A stretch of 64,000 nt of DNA from Cohnella caldifontis. GTDB taxonomy: Bacteria; Bacillota; Bacilli; Paenibacillales; Paenibacillaceae. Positions 62,884-64,000 of this stretch are shown here, one piece after another. The first letter of the stretch is position 1, and every line of letters starts with the position of its first letter. The stretch is taken from assembly GCF_029360585.1 (NCBI RefSeq), contig NZ_JAQZSJ010000013.1, forward strand, positions 1,312-65,311. Reading direction: 5' to 3'. A program made the translations under genes and the position numbers. A model generated the notes under the pieces. That model had not been told where the DNA came from, ran no database searches, and saw only the letters and a program-made list of their open reading frames with translations.

Positions 62884-63801
62884 GTGGACAACAAGGGGAT
62901 TCCCCTGCGCAAGCTGATTCGACGGGACAAATGGCTGCTGCTGATGTTTTTGCCGATTTTCCTGTACTACTTCGTCTTCTGCTACTTGCCCATGCCCGGG
63001 GTGCTGATCGCGTTCAAAAATTTCGTGCCGGGGCACGGGATGTTCGGGGGAGATTGGGTCGGGCTCAGATGGTTCGAGCAATTCGCCCATTCCCGGTACT
63101 TCTTCCGGCTGCTGCGGAACACGTTCCTGCTCGCTTTCTACCCGCTGCTGTTCGGGTTCTGGATTCCCATCCTGTTCGCGATCTGCGTCGTGGAAATCAA
63201 GAACGGCCTGTTCAAACGGTTCGCCCAGACGGTGACGTACCTCCCGCATTTCATCTCCACCGTGGTCGTCGCCGGCATGATCGTCAATTTCCTGTCCCCT
63301 TCGGACGGCGTCGTGAACGCGTGGCTCGTGAAGCTCGGCATGGAGAAAATCAACTTCATGATGGAGCCGGACTGGTTCCGGACGATTTTCACGGCCAGCG
63401 GCATCTGGCAGAGCTTCGGCTTCAGCTCGATCATCTACATCGCGGCGATCATGGGCATCGATCCGGAAATCTACGATTCCGGCAAGATCGACGGCGTGGG
63501 CAAATTCCGCGAGCTCTGGCATCTCACCCTGCCCAGCCTGAAGCCGACGATCGTCATCCTGCTGCTGCTCTCGATCGGCGGCATCATGAGCGTCAATTTC
63601 GAGAAAGTGTACCTGCTGTACAACCCCTCCACGTACGAGACGGCCGACGTCATCTCGACTTACGTGTACCGGCAAGGGATCGAATCCAAAAACTTCAGCT
63701 TCGCCACCGCGGTAGGCTTGTTCAATTCGCTCGTCAGCTTCGTTCTGGTCTATTTCGCCAATCGGATGAGCCGGCGCTGGAACGAAATGTCGCTGTGGTA
63801 A
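62884..63801 (+). CDS. ABC sugar transporter permease, LplB family
   Basis: A 305-residue permease with about six membrane segments. The EAA loop is AAIMGIDPEIYDSGKIDGVG with KFRELWHLTLPSLKPTI, typical of LplB-type carbohydrate permeases. LLMFLPIFLYYFVFCYLPMP is the first membrane helix. GTG 62884 has AAAGGAG upstream. The partner permease follows, and the solute-binding gene is likely beyond the window. Confidence 0.95.
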   Translation: MDNKGIPLRKLIRRDKWLLLMFLPIFLYYFVFCYLPMPGVLIAFKNFVPGHGMFGGDWVGLRWFEQFAHSRYFFRLLRNTFLLAFYPLLFGFWIPILFAICVVEIKNGLFKRFAQTVTYLPHFISTVVVAGMIVNFLSPSDGVVNAWLVKLGMEKINFMMEPDWFRTIFTASGIWQSFGFSSIIYIAAIMGIDPEIYDSGKIDGVGKFRELWHLTLPSLKPTIVILLLLSIGGIMSVNFEKVYLLYNPSTYETADVISTYVYRQGIESKNFSFATAVGLFNSLVSFVLVYFANRMSRRWNEMSLW

Positions 63802-63832
63802 CCGAAACGGAGAACGGAGAATGGAGAACGGT

Positions 63833-64000
63833 ATGGAAAAAACTTGGGCGAATCGGGGCGAGCCGGCCGTCGGCCGGACCCGGGGCGGAGGTTCTTGGGC
63901 GGACAAAAGCTACACGGCATTGGTCTACCTCATCACGATACTGGCCGTATGCGTCACGCTGTACCCGTTCCTTTATGTCGTCAGCGTCTCCTTCAGTTCG
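63833..64000 (+). CDS. ABC sugar transporter permease, YtcP/LplC family (partial)
   Basis: The first 56 codons of a second permease, cut by the right edge. A polar start rich in Gly and Arg is followed by ALVYLITILAVCVTLYPFLY, then VVSVSFSS, which matches the first helix of YtcP/LplC permeases. ATG 63833 has GGAG at 6-7 bp; ATG 63821 in the same frame is also possible. It pairs with the LplB-type permease upstream. Confidence 0.85.
   Translation, partial: MEKTWANRGEPAVGRTRGGGSWADKSYTALVYLITILAVCVTLYPFLYVVSVSFSS

Noticed and set aside
62649-62930. N-terminal extension of the second response regulator
   Set aside because: It would cover the divergent promoter; GTG 62648 with GAGGAGGAG begins exactly at the receiver domain.

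Overview
The window looks like a chromosome segment of a GC-rich, endospore-forming Firmicute of the Paenibacillaceae (Paenibacillus/Cohnella-like). Reasons: it carries spoIIP, gpr, spoVAC-VAD-VAE and sigK; it has a CIRCE-controlled hrcA-grpE-dnaK-dnaJ operon and a leucine T-box before leuS; and its backbone follows, in inverted orientation, the Bacillus subtilis order yqeG-yqeH-aroE-yhbY-nadD-yqeK-rsfS-yqeM-comER-comEA-comEB-comEC-holA-rpsT-gpr-spoIIP-yqxA-lepA-hemW-hrcA-grpE-dnaK-dnaJ. No rRNA or tRNA gene was seen.

Layout. 1-500: short tandem repeat and an IS91-type transposase remnant. 585-5486: heat-shock operon (minus) with its promoter and CIRCE. 5552-11626: an acetyltransferase, a 49-residue membrane protein, hemW, lepA and a MutS2-like ATPase without the Smr nuclease, preceded by a structured leader ending in an intrinsic terminator. 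12023-15303: a self-regulated GntR/ABC transporter operon of the YtrA type. 15332-20052: yqxA, spoIIP, about 1.6 kb of non-coding DNA holding two unrelated tandem-repeat arrays, then gpr and rpsT with overlapping divergent promoters. 20219-31057: holA, an ECF sigma/anti-sigma pair, comEC, comEB, comEA, comER, leuS and its T-box. 31189-39763: an Lnt-like acyltransferase, a BsuPI-domain lipoprotein, and the yqeM-cvfB-rsfS-yqeK-nadD-yhbY-aroE-yqeH-yqeG operon (ribosome maturation, NAD, shikimate). 39906-46420: transglutaminase/DUF58/MoxR operon and spoVAC-VAD-VAE (dipicolinate uptake). 46634-51332: a YesMN-type two-component system, a sugar-binding lipoprotein and an uninterrupted sigK.

Accessory part. 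Right after sigK the DNA becomes strikingly AT-rich (about 51400-54740). It holds a 63-bp degenerate copy of sigK covering the codons where the B. subtilis skin element recombines, followed on the minus strand by a compact four-ORF operon that I read as an ABC-three-component (ABC-3C) conflict system: a TM peptide, a GRDKI-motif helical protein, a small winged-helix-like middle component, and a Rad50/SMC-like ATPase. The TM peptide and the next ORF look like one protein split by a +1 frame change, because a tandem repeat motif continues from one frame into the other. Next come a nuclease-helicase of the DUF2075 family and a MazG-type pyrophosphohydrolase. The sigK-adjacent site therefore looks like an insertion hot spot carrying a defence-like cargo.

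57125-64000: a MerR-methyltransferase fusion under a classical 19-bp-spacer MerR promoter, a NudK-DUF4406 fusion, a second YesMN pair, and the first two permeases of a LplB/YtcP-type sugar transporter, the last cut by the window edge.
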